NCBI GenBank assembly: GCA_023481335.1
Contig: JAMCWI010000038.1
Coordinates: forward strand, 1-21,134
DNA from: Bacillota bacterium
GTDB taxonomy: Bacteria > Bacillota > Desulfotomaculia > Desulfotomaculales > Desulfotomaculaceae
Length of the DNA: 21,134 bases
Direction of reading: 5' to 3'
The position numbers and the translations under genes are program-made. The notes below the pieces were generated by a model. That model was not told the DNA's origin and did no database searches. It was given only the letters and a program-made list of their open reading frames with translations. Below are positions 6,427-13,347 of the stretch, piece by piece. Within the stretch, counting starts at the first letter, position 1. Every line of letters begins with the position of its first letter.

Positions 6427-8156
6427 ACAGCCTCACCCCGGTAAGCCGTTACCAGCCGATAATACAGTCCTTTTTTATTCATTAACTCCTGATGCCGGCC
6501 CTGTTCCACCAACCGGCCCTCGGATAAAACCAGAATACGGTCGGCCCGGTAGACGGTGGACAACCGGTGGGCGATGACCAGCACCGCTCGCCCCTGCATG
6601 AGCCGGTCCAAGGCCTCCTGGATGGATTCCTCGCTGGCCGGGTCTAACCCGGCGGTTGCCTCATCTAAAACCAGAACGGGGGCATCCTTTAAAAAAGCCC
6701 GGGCCACGGCCAAACGCTGGGCCTGGCCACCGCTGAGCCGCACGCCGAATTCCCCCACCGGCGTGTGGTATCCCTGGGGAAATTTCATAATAAACTCATG
6801 GGCCCCGGCCTGCTCTGCCGCTTCCCTTACCTCGTCCATGGATGCGCCGGGGCGACCCAGCAAAATATTATCGGCCACCGTGCCGTAAAACAGGTAAGGT
6901 GTCTGGGGCACATAGGAAACCTTGCTGCGCCACCAGTCCGCAGGCATTTGCTGCAGCGGCATGCCATTGACTTTTATCATCCCCTCGACGGGTGCCGCAA
7001 AGCGCAACAGCAAATTGGCAATGGTGCTCTTCCCTGCACCGCTGGGCCCCACCAGGGCCACTCGCTCACCCGGTGACAGTTCGAAGTTGACTCCCTGTAA
7101 AACCGGATTCGTGGCATCGGTATATGTAAAGCCCACTCCCTTAAAAGAAATAGTAAGAGGAGAGGTTTCCGCCGCTAAAGGCTGCTGCCTTTCGGTGGGG
7201 GCCGGTAAAGGTTTCTCCAGCACTTCAAAGATGCGGTTGGCGGCCGTCATGCCGGCCATGCCCGCATGGAACTGGCTGCCCAAAAGCCTGAGGGGCAAAT
7301 AAAATTCAGGTGCCAGCAGCAGCAGGAAAAAGGCATATTCAAAGGAAATGCCCCCATAGACCAGCCGAAGCCCCAGGGCAACCGCCACCAGTGCGGTACT
7401 GATGGTGGCCAGCAGTTCCAATGCCAAAGCAGAAAGAAAGGCCACCCGCAGCACACCCAGGGTTGTTTTCCGAAACTGATTGCTGATTCTGGCGATGACC
7501 CTGACCTGGTCTTTGCTCCTGCCAAACACTTTCAACGTGGCAAGCCCCTGCAGTACATCGAGGAAATGCGCATTCATGCGGCTTAGGCTGTCCCATTGCT
7601 GTTTTGTCAGATGATCCGCCCATTTGCCGATTAAGATCATAAAGAATGGTATCAGAGGAGCGGTAAAGAGAAGAATCAGTCCCGAGGTTAGATCAATGGG
7701 AAATACAAAAAACAGAACCATCAGGGGAATGATAACGGCCAGGGCCAACTGGGGCAGGTAGCGGGAAAAATAGTCCTCCAGGGCCTCCACGCCCTCCACC
7801 ATTAGGTTTACCAGTTCCCCGGTACGCTCTCCCTTCACATGCAGCGGTCCCAGTCCATACAGGTGCTGCAGCAGCTGCCGCCGCAGGGCTTCTTTAATTT
7901 GCGCAGCAGCCCGGTGGGACATGACCTCGCCGCCCCAGGTTAGAACCGCCCTTAGCAGGATCAGCCCTAGAAGGATCATCATCAGGGTCCATACATCTTC
8001 AAGATTGCGACCTAGGAGAAAAACCTGGTTGATCACCCGGGCCAGGGCAGCGGCCTGCAGCACAATCACCATACCCACAGCCAACCCCAAACCCACGGTA
8101 AGGGCTAAATACAAGCGGACTTTTTTTGCCTCACGCAACAGCCGTTTGTCCATCAT
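6423..8156 (-). CDS. cydD: CydD-like subunit of the cytochrome bd assembly ABC exporter
   Basis: It is the partner half-transporter of the cydC product: a six-span membrane domain (about 20-310) with the conserved SAL-type loop region, then an ATPase domain with Walker A GPSGAGKS (about 370-377), Q-loop VPQTPYLF, signature LSGGQAQR, Walker B VLVLDEATAGLD and H-loop AHRLS. Start choice: a GTG at 8168 is in frame, but it is part of the ribosome site TGAGGTG. ATG at 8156, nine bases beyond, is the better start (577 residues), and a second ATG follows directly at 8153. The gene is separated from cydB by 128 bases holding a promoter-like pair and a hairpin, so cydDC can perhaps be expressed separately from cydAB. 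Confidence 0.93.
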   Translation of the reverse strand: MMDKRLLREAKKVRLYLALTVGLGLAVGMVIVLQAAALARVINQVFLLGRNLEDVWTLMMILLGLILLRAVLTWGGEVMSHRAAAQIKEALRRQLLQHLYGLGPLHVKGERTGELVNLMVEGVEALEDYFSRYLPQLALAVIIPLMVLFFVFPIDLTSGLILLFTAPLIPFFMILIGKWADHLTKQQWDSLSRMNAHFLDVLQGLATLKVFGRSKDQVRVIARISNQFRKTTLGVLRVAFLSALALELLATISTALVAVALGLRLVYGGISFEYAFFLLLLAPEFYLPLRLLGSQFHAGMAGMTAANRIFEVLEKPLPAPTERQQPLAAETSPLTISFKGVGFTYTDATNPVLQGVNFELSPGERVALVGPSGAGKSTIANLLLRFAAPVEGMIKVNGMPLQQMPADWWRSKVSYVPQTPYLFYGTVADNILLGRPGASMDEVREAAEQAGAHEFIMKFPQGYHTPVGEFGVRLSGGQAQRLAVARAFLKDAPVLVLDEATAGLDPASEESIQEALDRLMQGRAVLVIAHRLSTVYRADRILVLSEGRLVEQGRHQELMNKKGLYYRLVTAYRGEAV

Positions 8157-8170
8157 GATGGCCTGCACCT

Positions 8171-8217
8171 CAAAAAAGAAAAATCAGAACGGGGCAAAGT
8201 ATGTATCCTTGCCCCGT
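8171..8217 (-). terminator. Hairpin with T-rich tail between cydB and cydD (attenuator or weak terminator)
   Basis: ACGGGGCAA (8189-8197) pairs with TTGCCCCGT (8209-8217). On the minus strand the stem is followed by TCTGATTTTTCTTTTTT. It lies downstream of the promoter-like pair at 8236-8264 and immediately upstream of the cydD ribosome site. It would thus either stop most cydAB transcripts or form part of a cydDC leader. Confidence 0.55.
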
Positions 8218-8235
8218 CTCCCTTCGTTGCACACT

Positions 8236-8264
8236 ATTATATCCTATTTTTGCATCTTGTTGTC
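8236..8264 (-). promoter_or_regulatory. Candidate cydDC promoter
   Basis: On the minus strand, GACAAC (8259-8264) and a consensus TATAAT (8236-8241) are 17 bases apart. The hairpin at 8189-8217 follows about 20 bases downstream. A TTGTGAC word overlaps the -35 region and resembles half of a Rex site, but no second half is clear. Confidence 0.45.
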
Positions 8265-8284
8265 ACAAAAACCCATTTGATTTT

Positions 8285-9289
8285 CTAATAATGCAGTTCC
8301 TTGGCGGTGACCCGGTGGCGGAATACCCAGTAGGTCCAGGCCTGGTAGAGCAGGACAATGGGCACCATGGTCAAGGCCACAACGGTCATGATTTTCAGTG
8401 TATAGGGACTGGAGGATGCGTTATAGATGGTAATGCTCCACTCCGGGTTCAAGCTGGAGACCATCAGCCTTGGGAAAAGGGCCCAGAACATTGACACAGT
8501 AAACAAGACAATGGTCAGGCTGTTGGCGATAAAAGCCCAGCCGTTTCGACCGGCCCGCAGCAGCAGTAAAGCCAGCACCAAGAACACCGCGGACCCCAGG
8601 AACACCACCACCGCGCCTGCTTTGCTAAACAAATCGGTCTGGGTGTAGGTAAGCATTGCCAGCAAAAGAACCACCGGTATGGCCAGCATCGCAATCTTAC
8701 CGGCGATAGCACCGGCCCGCTCCATTATTTCCCCCTCGGTTCGCAGGGTCAGGAAAAGGGCACCGTGCAGGGTAAAGACCAGCAGTGTGGTAAGTCCCCC
8801 CACCAGGGTGTAGGGGCTTAACAAATCGAAGAAACTCCCTACGTACTGCATTTTGGCATCAATGGGAACCCCCTGCAGCAGGTTGGTGACGGCCACACCC
8901 CAGAGGAGGGCGGAAAGAAAACTCCCTGTAAAAATCATCCAATCCCAGGTATTGCGCCAGGCCGGGCTGCGGTCGCTGCTGCGGAACTCAAAGGCCACGC
9001 CCCGGACAATCAGGCCCAGCAGGATTAAGAAAAGGGCCAGGTAAAAGCCGCTGAACAAAGTGGCGTACCAATTGGGAAAGGCCGCAAAGGAAGCACCCCC
9101 CGCCGTGAGGAGCCAAACCTCATTGCCGTCCCAAACCGGACCGATGGTATTGATGACCACCCGGCGTTCGGTATCGTTCCTACCCAAAAAGGGCAGCAGA
9201 ACTCCTACACCGTAATCAAAACCCTCCAGGAAGAAAAAGCCGATAAACAGGACTGTCACCAGAATGAACCACAGAATGTTTAAGTCCAT
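8285..9289 (-). CDS. cydB: Cytochrome bd ubiquinol/menaquinol oxidase subunit II
   Basis: This 334-residue integral membrane protein with eight or nine hydrophobic spans is the partner of CydA in the bd-type quinol:oxygen oxidoreductase. Family signatures are present: FFFLEGFDYGVGVLLPF near residues 18-34, GPVWDGNEVWLLTAGGA near 50-66, and GVAFEFR near 96-102. The start ATG at 9289 has AAGGAGGTG seven bases upstream. This ribosome site lies inside the last codons of cydA, and the two genes overlap by ten bases, so CydA and CydB should be made in fixed ratio. In an anaerobe the enzyme most likely scavenges oxygen rather than supporting growth on it (inference). Confidence 0.96.
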   Translation of the reverse strand: MDLNILWFILVTVLFIGFFFLEGFDYGVGVLLPFLGRNDTERRVVINTIGPVWDGNEVWLLTAGGASFAAFPNWYATLFSGFYLALFLILLGLIVRGVAFEFRSSDRSPAWRNTWDWMIFTGSFLSALLWGVAVTNLLQGVPIDAKMQYVGSFFDLLSPYTLVGGLTTLLVFTLHGALFLTLRTEGEIMERAGAIAGKIAMLAIPVVLLLAMLTYTQTDLFSKAGAVVVFLGSAVFLVLALLLLRAGRNGWAFIANSLTIVLFTVSMFWALFPRLMVSSLNPEWSITIYNASSSPYTLKIMTVVALTMVPIVLLYQAWTYWVFRHRVTAKELHY

Positions 9290-10668
9290 AACGACACCTC
9301 CTTGGCCGAAGGTTCCAGATGGCTGGAAACGGGCGTCTCTTCGGGCCCCTGCTTAATATACTTCACCATCAAGTATATATCGGCCACCGCCAGAATTCCG
9401 TATACCACCGTGAAGCCAATTAACGTAGTGAGGATTTCCCCCATGGAAACCGACGGCGAAACAGCGTGTTCCACCTTCTGCAACCCATATACAATCCAGG
9501 GCTGGCGACCCACTTCGGTCATATACCAACCGGTGGTGTTGGCGATATAAGGTATCGGAATGCTCCAGAGCAAGGCCTTTAAAACCAGTGGCTTGGCCTC
9601 CAGCTTACCGGTTCTCCAAAGATATAGGCTCACCAGGGTGATTAATACCATCCAGGCACCGGCCGCCACCATGATGCGAAAACTCCAGAAGATTGAGGTG
9701 ACCGGCGGAATATAGTTTCCAGGGCCGTACCGGGCCTCTGCTTCGGCCTGTAAATCCTTAAGTCCTTTCACCTCGCCGTTGAAGCTGTTGTAAGACATAA
9801 AACTCAACATCTTGGGAACGGAAATCTCAAAGGTATTGGTTTGATTTTTCTCATCCACAACCGCCACCACTGAAAAAGCAGCGGGGTCGGCTGTCTCCCA
9901 ATGTGCCTCGGCCGCAGCCATTTTCATGGGTTGGGTTTTCACCAGGTACTGGCCTTGGATGTGGCCCACGGTGGTGACCAGAATGACGCTGACAAAGCCG
10001 AAAACCAAAGCGATGTTAAAGGAGCGGCGGAAAAAGTCCTGGTGGTTTTTACGCAGCAGATGATAAGCGCTGATGCCCATGACAAAAAAAGCCGCCGTTG
10101 CATAACCGGCCAAAACCGTATGCGGAAACTGGTAAAACACATGGGGATTGGTAATCAGTGCAAAAAAGTCCGTCATTTCGGCCCTGCCGTTGCGGATGGC
10201 GTAGCCCACCGGGGCCTGCATAAAGGAGTTGGCAATGAGAATCCAAAGGGCCGACAGGTTGCTGCCGATGGCCACCATCCAGATACTCAGAAGATGAATT
10301 TTCTTGTGCAGTTTATCCCAGCCAAATATCCAGATGCCCAAAAAGGTGGACTCCAGGAAGAAAGCCAGCAGTGCCTCAATGGCCAGGGGTGCGCCAAAAA
10401 TATCTCCCACAAAGCGTGAGTATTCCGACCAGTTCATGCCAAAGTGAAACTCCTGCACAATACCGGTCACCACACCCATGGCAAAGTTAATCAAAAAGAG
10501 TTTTCCCCAGAATTTTGTCATCTTTTTATAGGTTTCATTGCCTGTCCGTACATACATGGTTTGCATGATGGCCACCAGTAAGGATAATCCCAGGGTTAAA
10601 GGAACAAACAGGAAGTGATATACCGTGGTAATGCCAAACTGCCACCTGGCAAGCAACAGTTCATCCAT
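9280..10668 (-). CDS. cydA: Cytochrome bd ubiquinol/menaquinol oxidase subunit I
   Basis: This 462-residue membrane subunit carries the haems and the quinol site. Family landmarks are in place: His18 (VYHFLFVPLT), Glu99-type acid in LAIEALLAFFLEST, His183 (YQFPHTVLAGY) and Met333 (FRIMVAAG) as haem ligands or nearby residues, and the signature GRQPW at 387-391. The region between helices (about 245-320) is short, so this is the short-Q-loop type usual in Firmicutes. The start ATG at 10668 follows GAGGGGGG. It is the first gene of cydABDC and is preceded by a promoter at 10912-10940 and a leader of about 235 bases. Confidence 0.97.
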   Translation of the reverse strand: MDELLLARWQFGITTVYHFLFVPLTLGLSLLVAIMQTMYVRTGNETYKKMTKFWGKLFLINFAMGVVTGIVQEFHFGMNWSEYSRFVGDIFGAPLAIEALLAFFLESTFLGIWIFGWDKLHKKIHLLSIWMVAIGSNLSALWILIANSFMQAPVGYAIRNGRAEMTDFFALITNPHVFYQFPHTVLAGYATAAFFVMGISAYHLLRKNHQDFFRRSFNIALVFGFVSVILVTTVGHIQGQYLVKTQPMKMAAAEAHWETADPAAFSVVAVVDEKNQTNTFEISVPKMLSFMSYNSFNGEVKGLKDLQAEAEARYGPGNYIPPVTSIFWSFRIMVAAGAWMVLITLVSLYLWRTGKLEAKPLVLKALLWSIPIPYIANTTGWYMTEVGRQPWIVYGLQKVEHAVSPSVSMGEILTTLIGFTVVYGILAVADIYLMVKYIKQGPEETPVSSHLEPSAKEVSLWT

Positions 10669-10884
10669 GAATTTCCCCCCCTCACTTTCTTCTATGGTTG
10701 CAATGAATCATTTCGTTAATTATCATGAATAAGTCCGTCATTGTCCGGCAAATTTTGACCTGCGTTATTGTCCTTTTACCTCCTTTCCAAAAAGAATATA
10801 AAAAAATTGCTGCGGCCGCTGCTTTTACGGTAAATTTTCAGGTGTTTGTAATTTTAATTAGGCCAATTGTAATAAAATTGTAAT

Positions 10885-10903
10885 GTATACCTTTTTGGTA
10901 TAC
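10885..10903. promoter_or_regulatory. Palindromic operator candidate at the cydA start site
   Basis: GTATACC and GGTATAC flank a five-base spacer as a perfect dyad. It begins immediately downstream of the predicted transcription start of cydA, about 8 bases past the -10 element. That position suits a repressor site. Which regulator binds is not evident; it does not match the Rex consensus (TTGTGA-N6-TCACAA). Confidence 0.5.
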
Positions 10904-10911
10904 TTTTAAAA

Positions 10912-10940
10912 ACTATACTCCACAAAGCATCAAATGTCAA
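10912..10940 (-). promoter_or_regulatory. cydA: cydA promoter
   Basis: On the minus strand a perfect -35 TTGACA (10935-10940) and -10 TATAGT (10912-10917) are separated by 17 bases. Transcription would start near 10905, giving a leader of about 235 bases before the cydA ATG. An AAATTTGTGAAC stretch just upstream (about 10966-10977 on the plus strand) contains a TTGTGAA half-site like that of Rex. Confidence 0.72.
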
Positions 10941-11001
10941 TTACAAAATCTATGCACATTTATTACAAATTTGTGAACTAGCCCGGCGTAGGCCCTCGCC
11001 T

Positions 11002-11028
11002 AAAAAAACAAGTGCCTGCATAGGCACT
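11002..11028 (-). terminator. Rho-independent terminator
   Basis: AGTGCCT and AGGCACT form a seven-pair stem with a four-base loop. On the minus strand it is followed by TGTTTTTTTA. It lies only about 75 bases beyond a first terminator (11100-11149). It is therefore either a back-up for the selenoprotein operon or the end of a very short separate transcript. Confidence 0.7.
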
Positions 11029-11099
11029 ATGACGCCAATACCATGCCTCCTAGGGCGCAAAGAGACACCACAAGCCAGGGTGGCAATTTCCAGAACAAG

Positions 11100-11149
11100 G
11101 TAAAAAATAAATAGGTGAGTCAGAAAAACTTCACGCTGACTCACCTATT
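11100..11149 (-). terminator. Rho-independent terminator of the selenium operon
   Basis: AATAGGTGAGTCAG (11110-11123) pairs perfectly over 14 bases with 11136-11149 around a 12-base loop. On the minus strand the tail is TATTTTTTA. It lies seven bases after the stop of the small selenoprotein gene at 11156. Confidence 0.88.
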
Positions 11150-11155
11150 ATGAAC

Positions 11156-11419
11156 CTATACAAGTCCCAATTTTTGAGCTACAACCTTTTCCAGTTCATC
11201 ACGGCTGGGATTTTTGCCCAATTCCACCTCATCCACAAATAGATTGGGAGGCTTAATGCCGTCCTCTCCTTTGTTGCCCAGCCCCAGGAAGCCCTTGTAA
11301 ATTAATTCGACCTTTACCTTATCAGAACCGAATTTCTCACTGACCGCACCGGCCATTTTGGAAAGGCCTGCTCAGCAGGGGCCTACGGGGCGATTGGAGT
11401 ATACTTTAATGGTTACCAC
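11156..11419 (-). CDS. Small thioredoxin-like selenoprotein with a Cys-Sec motif
   Basis: Read through an in-frame UGA (11372-11374), this is an 87-residue protein beginning VVTIKVYSNRPVGPC, then Sec16, then AGLSKMAG. The GPC-Sec motif follows the first beta strand, where thioredoxin- and glutaredoxin-like folds carry their CxxC or CC pair, and a later NLFVDEVEL strand region fits such a fold. The start is GTG at 11419, nine bases behind AAGGAGG; the gene lies 17 bases after the membrane ferredoxin gene. A SECIS-like hairpin follows the UGA directly. A gene caller that ends at UGA would find only a start at the internal ATG (11356) and lose the active site. It is the last gene of the selD operon and is closed by the terminator at 11100-11149. 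Likely a selenol redox partner; the substrate is unknown. Thioredoxin-like selenoproteins of this small size are known in anaerobes, but I cannot assign a named family with certainty. Confidence 0.85.
11351..11374 (-). promoter_or_regulatory. Bacterial SECIS-like element of the small selenoprotein
   Basis: The minus-strand RNA after the UGA at 11374-11372 reads GCA, then GGCCUUU, loop CCA, then AAAUGGCC. It pairs GGCC/GGCC and UUU/AAA with a single bulged U. Bacterial SECIS elements lie within the coding sequence just after the UGA and often contain a bulged U. Loop requirements for SelB differ between lineages, so the match is structural only. Confidence 0.6.
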
Positions 11420-11436
11420 GTTTAAATTCCTCCTTC

Positions 11437-12546
11437 CTACATTCCCTTTGGTATATTGCGGTCCGGGGATTTGAACCGGCCAAAGATGGCTTTTAGGAGC
11501 ATATAGGTGGGGCAAATGCCAAAGATACCGGTTAACAGAAAGGCCACGCCCAGCCAACCCCATAGGGTGCCGGGTTTTAGGAAAATCAAGGCACTTAAGG
11601 TAAGGCCGCCGGCAATGCGGATGGCCCGCTCGGTATGGTTCAGGTTATAGCCCTTGATGATGTCCCGGAAATCCTGGAAGGTCAGTACCCCTTTGGGGCA
11701 CTTCACCACACAACGGCCACAGCCCATGCATTCGGTGGTTCTAATTTGGCCCTTTTCTTGAATCAACCGGCGCAGCGGTACGCCCATATCGCATTCCCGC
11801 TCACACAGACCACAGTTGCTGCATTTCTCCGCATCGGCCTTAATCTTATAAAAGCCCACTTTGTTGAGCAGACCCCAGGTGGCGGACCAGGGGCAACCCC
11901 AGCGGCAAAAGCTGCGGTGGCCGGTAAAGGGGATGATTAAATAGCTTATATAATAGGCAAAGGAAATGTAGTAGTACATGGGCTCGCCAAAGGTTTTGTA
12001 GGCATTGGCCGGGTCGATCAGCATGCAGATGAAATAGCCCCAGACAACGGCCATGGAAATCCACTTGATGTGCCGAAATTTCCACCAGAAGTCTCCCTTC
12101 AGGGTGGCATCACGCCAGGCAAAGCCGATGGTTTCCCGGTCAAACACACAGGGACAGTTGTAGCCGCAGTCGGCCTTTTTGCCCAGCAAAACCACCGCCG
12201 CCATTAAGAGAAAGAAGGGCAGTGCCCCCACCATATGGATAGCGTCCACCGTCTTGGCGGTGGTGCCGTCTAAAAGGGGTACCCTGGGAAAATAAATGGG
12301 AATCATGACCCAGTAGAGAAAGAACAAGCCAATCATCCATTTGACCCGTCGCTTCTGGTACGGGTCCTTTTCGGTACGCAGCCGCCAAATGCCGAAGAGA
12401 GGAATCAGGTACAGTTCCGGGTAGGCGTTAATTTGTACCGCCTTGCCGCCCACATCCACCATGATGGGGTAAACAAAACTGGAGGTAAGCCACACCAGGC
12501 ACAGGCCGCTGATGATTTTGGCCGGGGTTAGGTTTTTGGCTGCCAC
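11437..12546 (-). CDS. NapH-like membrane 4Fe-4S protein with C-terminal DUF2892 domain
   Basis: This 369-residue polytopic membrane protein probably passes electrons between the membrane and a soluble partner. Hydrophobic spans lie at about 10-30, 68-86, 104-122, 158-178 and 190-208. Cys-rich loops follow: DCGYNCPC (127-133), the NapH-type FCRWGCPW (214-218), and two ferredoxin motifs, CSNCGLCEREC (242-252) and CMGCGRCVVKC (273-283). From about 303 the sequence TERAIRIAGG ... GVAFLLTGIFGICPTY has the pattern of the DUF2892/YgaP-like membrane domain, an uncommon addition to NapH-type proteins. The start is GTG at 12546 after GGGGGGA, 11 bases behind the methyltransferase stop. By context it may supply electrons to the radical SAM enzyme or to the small selenoprotein (inference). 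Confidence 0.85.
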   Translation of the reverse strand: MAAKNLTPAKIISGLCLVWLTSSFVYPIMVDVGGKAVQINAYPELYLIPLFGIWRLRTEKDPYQKRRVKWMIGLFFLYWVMIPIYFPRVPLLDGTTAKTVDAIHMVGALPFFLLMAAVVLLGKKADCGYNCPCVFDRETIGFAWRDATLKGDFWWKFRHIKWISMAVVWGYFICMLIDPANAYKTFGEPMYYYISFAYYISYLIIPFTGHRSFCRWGCPWSATWGLLNKVGFYKIKADAEKCSNCGLCERECDMGVPLRRLIQEKGQIRTTECMGCGRCVVKCPKGVLTFQDFRDIIKGYNLNHTERAIRIAGGLTLSALIFLKPGTLWGWLGVAFLLTGIFGICPTYMLLKAIFGRFKSPDRNIPKGM

Positions 12547-12557
12547 ATTGGTCCCCC

Positions 12558-13346
12558 CTACTCCGGCCTTTGGCCGGTAATCAGTACATAGCTGATGACT
12601 CCTTCATACAGCAATTTCTCACCCAGGGCCAGCCAACTCTTGCCTTTGGCAAAATCAATATCACCCAGGTGGAGCTTTTTCAGGCCCACCGCCAGTTCGG
12701 CCATGAACAGCCGCTGTTTGATATCCGCCAGCATTTGGGACAAGGCTTCCCGGCAGTCCACCGCCGTAAGGTGAATAAACCCCGCATCTCCCAGGATTTG
12801 ATGGTACTCCTCCACTGTCCGGGCATCGGCCACGCAGGCGGCGTGAAACAACATGTCCTTCATTTCCTCCGGCAATCGCTGCTGATCCACCGCCATATCG
12901 GTAAATCCCAGGTGTCCGCCGGGTTTTAAAACGCGAAATTTTTCCCTGGCGGCAATTTCTTTGCTGGGAAAGGTGCAAAAGGCACATTCAGAAACCACCA
13001 CGTCAAACTGTTTTTCCGCAAAAGGCAGGCTTTCGGCATCTCCTGGCACAAAACTCACCTTGTCTTCAATCCCTTCCTGCCGGGCCCGGGACCGGGCCAA
13101 CTCCAGATTTTTCTTACTTAAATCCACACCGGTTGCTGAGCAGCCAAAGGTGCGGGCCAAAAAGCAAGCACTGGTGCCCTGGCCCGAGGCCACGTCCAAC
13201 AGGTTGTGGCCGGACTTTAAACCCACTGCTTCCCCCATTTTTTGAGTTAAGGCCAAGCCGCCGGGGTGAAAACTGTGGCCCAGCAGGTATTTGACGGCAT
13301 CACTTTCGTAGAAATTGCTGCAGGCGCATTTAATTTGGTTGGTCAC
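12558..13346 (-). CDS. Class I SAM-dependent methyltransferase
   Basis: This 262-residue soluble protein has the class I fold signs: motif I LLDVASGQGTSA (about 49-60), the acidic loop GVDLS (73-77), motif II-like PGDAESLPF (101-109) and post-motif KPGGHLGFTD (141-150). Upstream of motif I is LLGHSFHPGGLALTQ (21-35), and the catalytic-side stretch is SECAFCTFPSKE (119-130). The Cys pair here and the ACVADA stretch at 170-175 resemble a family of stand-alone methyltransferases in Firmicutes and Actinobacteria whose substrates are not known to me. GTG at 13346 starts two bases beyond the end of the radical SAM gene, so translation is coupled. Arsenic- or other metalloid-methylating enzymes also carry Cys near this site, but the diagnostic Cys triad of ArsM is not clearly present. 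Confidence 0.85.
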   Translation of the reverse strand: MTNQIKCACSNFYESDAVKYLLGHSFHPGGLALTQKMGEAVGLKSGHNLLDVASGQGTSACFLARTFGCSATGVDLSKKNLELARSRARQEGIEDKVSFVPGDAESLPFAEKQFDVVVSECAFCTFPSKEIAAREKFRVLKPGGHLGFTDMAVDQQRLPEEMKDMLFHAACVADARTVEEYHQILGDAGFIHLTAVDCREALSQMLADIKQRLFMAELAVGLKKLHLGDIDFAKGKSWLALGEKLLYEGVISYVLITGQRPE

Positions 13347-13347
13347 C

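Larger units (their letters stand above)
10669..11155. other. Intergenic region: cydA promoter/leader and downstream terminators
   Basis: From right to left on the minus strand it contains the terminator of the selenoprotein operon (11100-11149), a short segment ending in a second terminator (11002-11028), the cydA promoter (10912-10940), a palindrome at the start site (10885-10903), and a leader. Within the leader a strong ribosome-site-like AAAGGAGGT (about 10789-10797) has no ATG, GTG or TTG at usable spacing. A weak 19-codon frame ending in MIHCNHRRK closes just before the cydA ribosome site (ATG near 10743 to TGA near 10684). A 64-codon frame at 10950-11144 runs through both terminators and is not believed. 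Confidence 0.6.

Noticed and set aside
8251..8270. Rex operator in front of cydD
   Set aside because: Only one TTGTGA half is present; the second half at the required spacing is absent.
9901..10419. 172-codon plus-strand frame inside cydA
   Set aside because: It lies wholly opposite to cydA, whose haem ligands and GRQPW motif are intact; composition is that of an antisense shadow and no ribosome site is seen.
10801..10840. GCAGCGGCCGCAGC followed by T-run as a terminator before cydA
   Set aside because: The palindrome is only GCGGCCGC with no loop; the flanking GC-A pairs do not complement, so no stable stem forms.
10950..11144. 64-codon minus-strand reading frame behind the selenoprotein gene
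   Set aside because: It runs through two rho-independent terminators, has no ribosome site and no recognisable family; its GTG start lies inside the first terminator stem.
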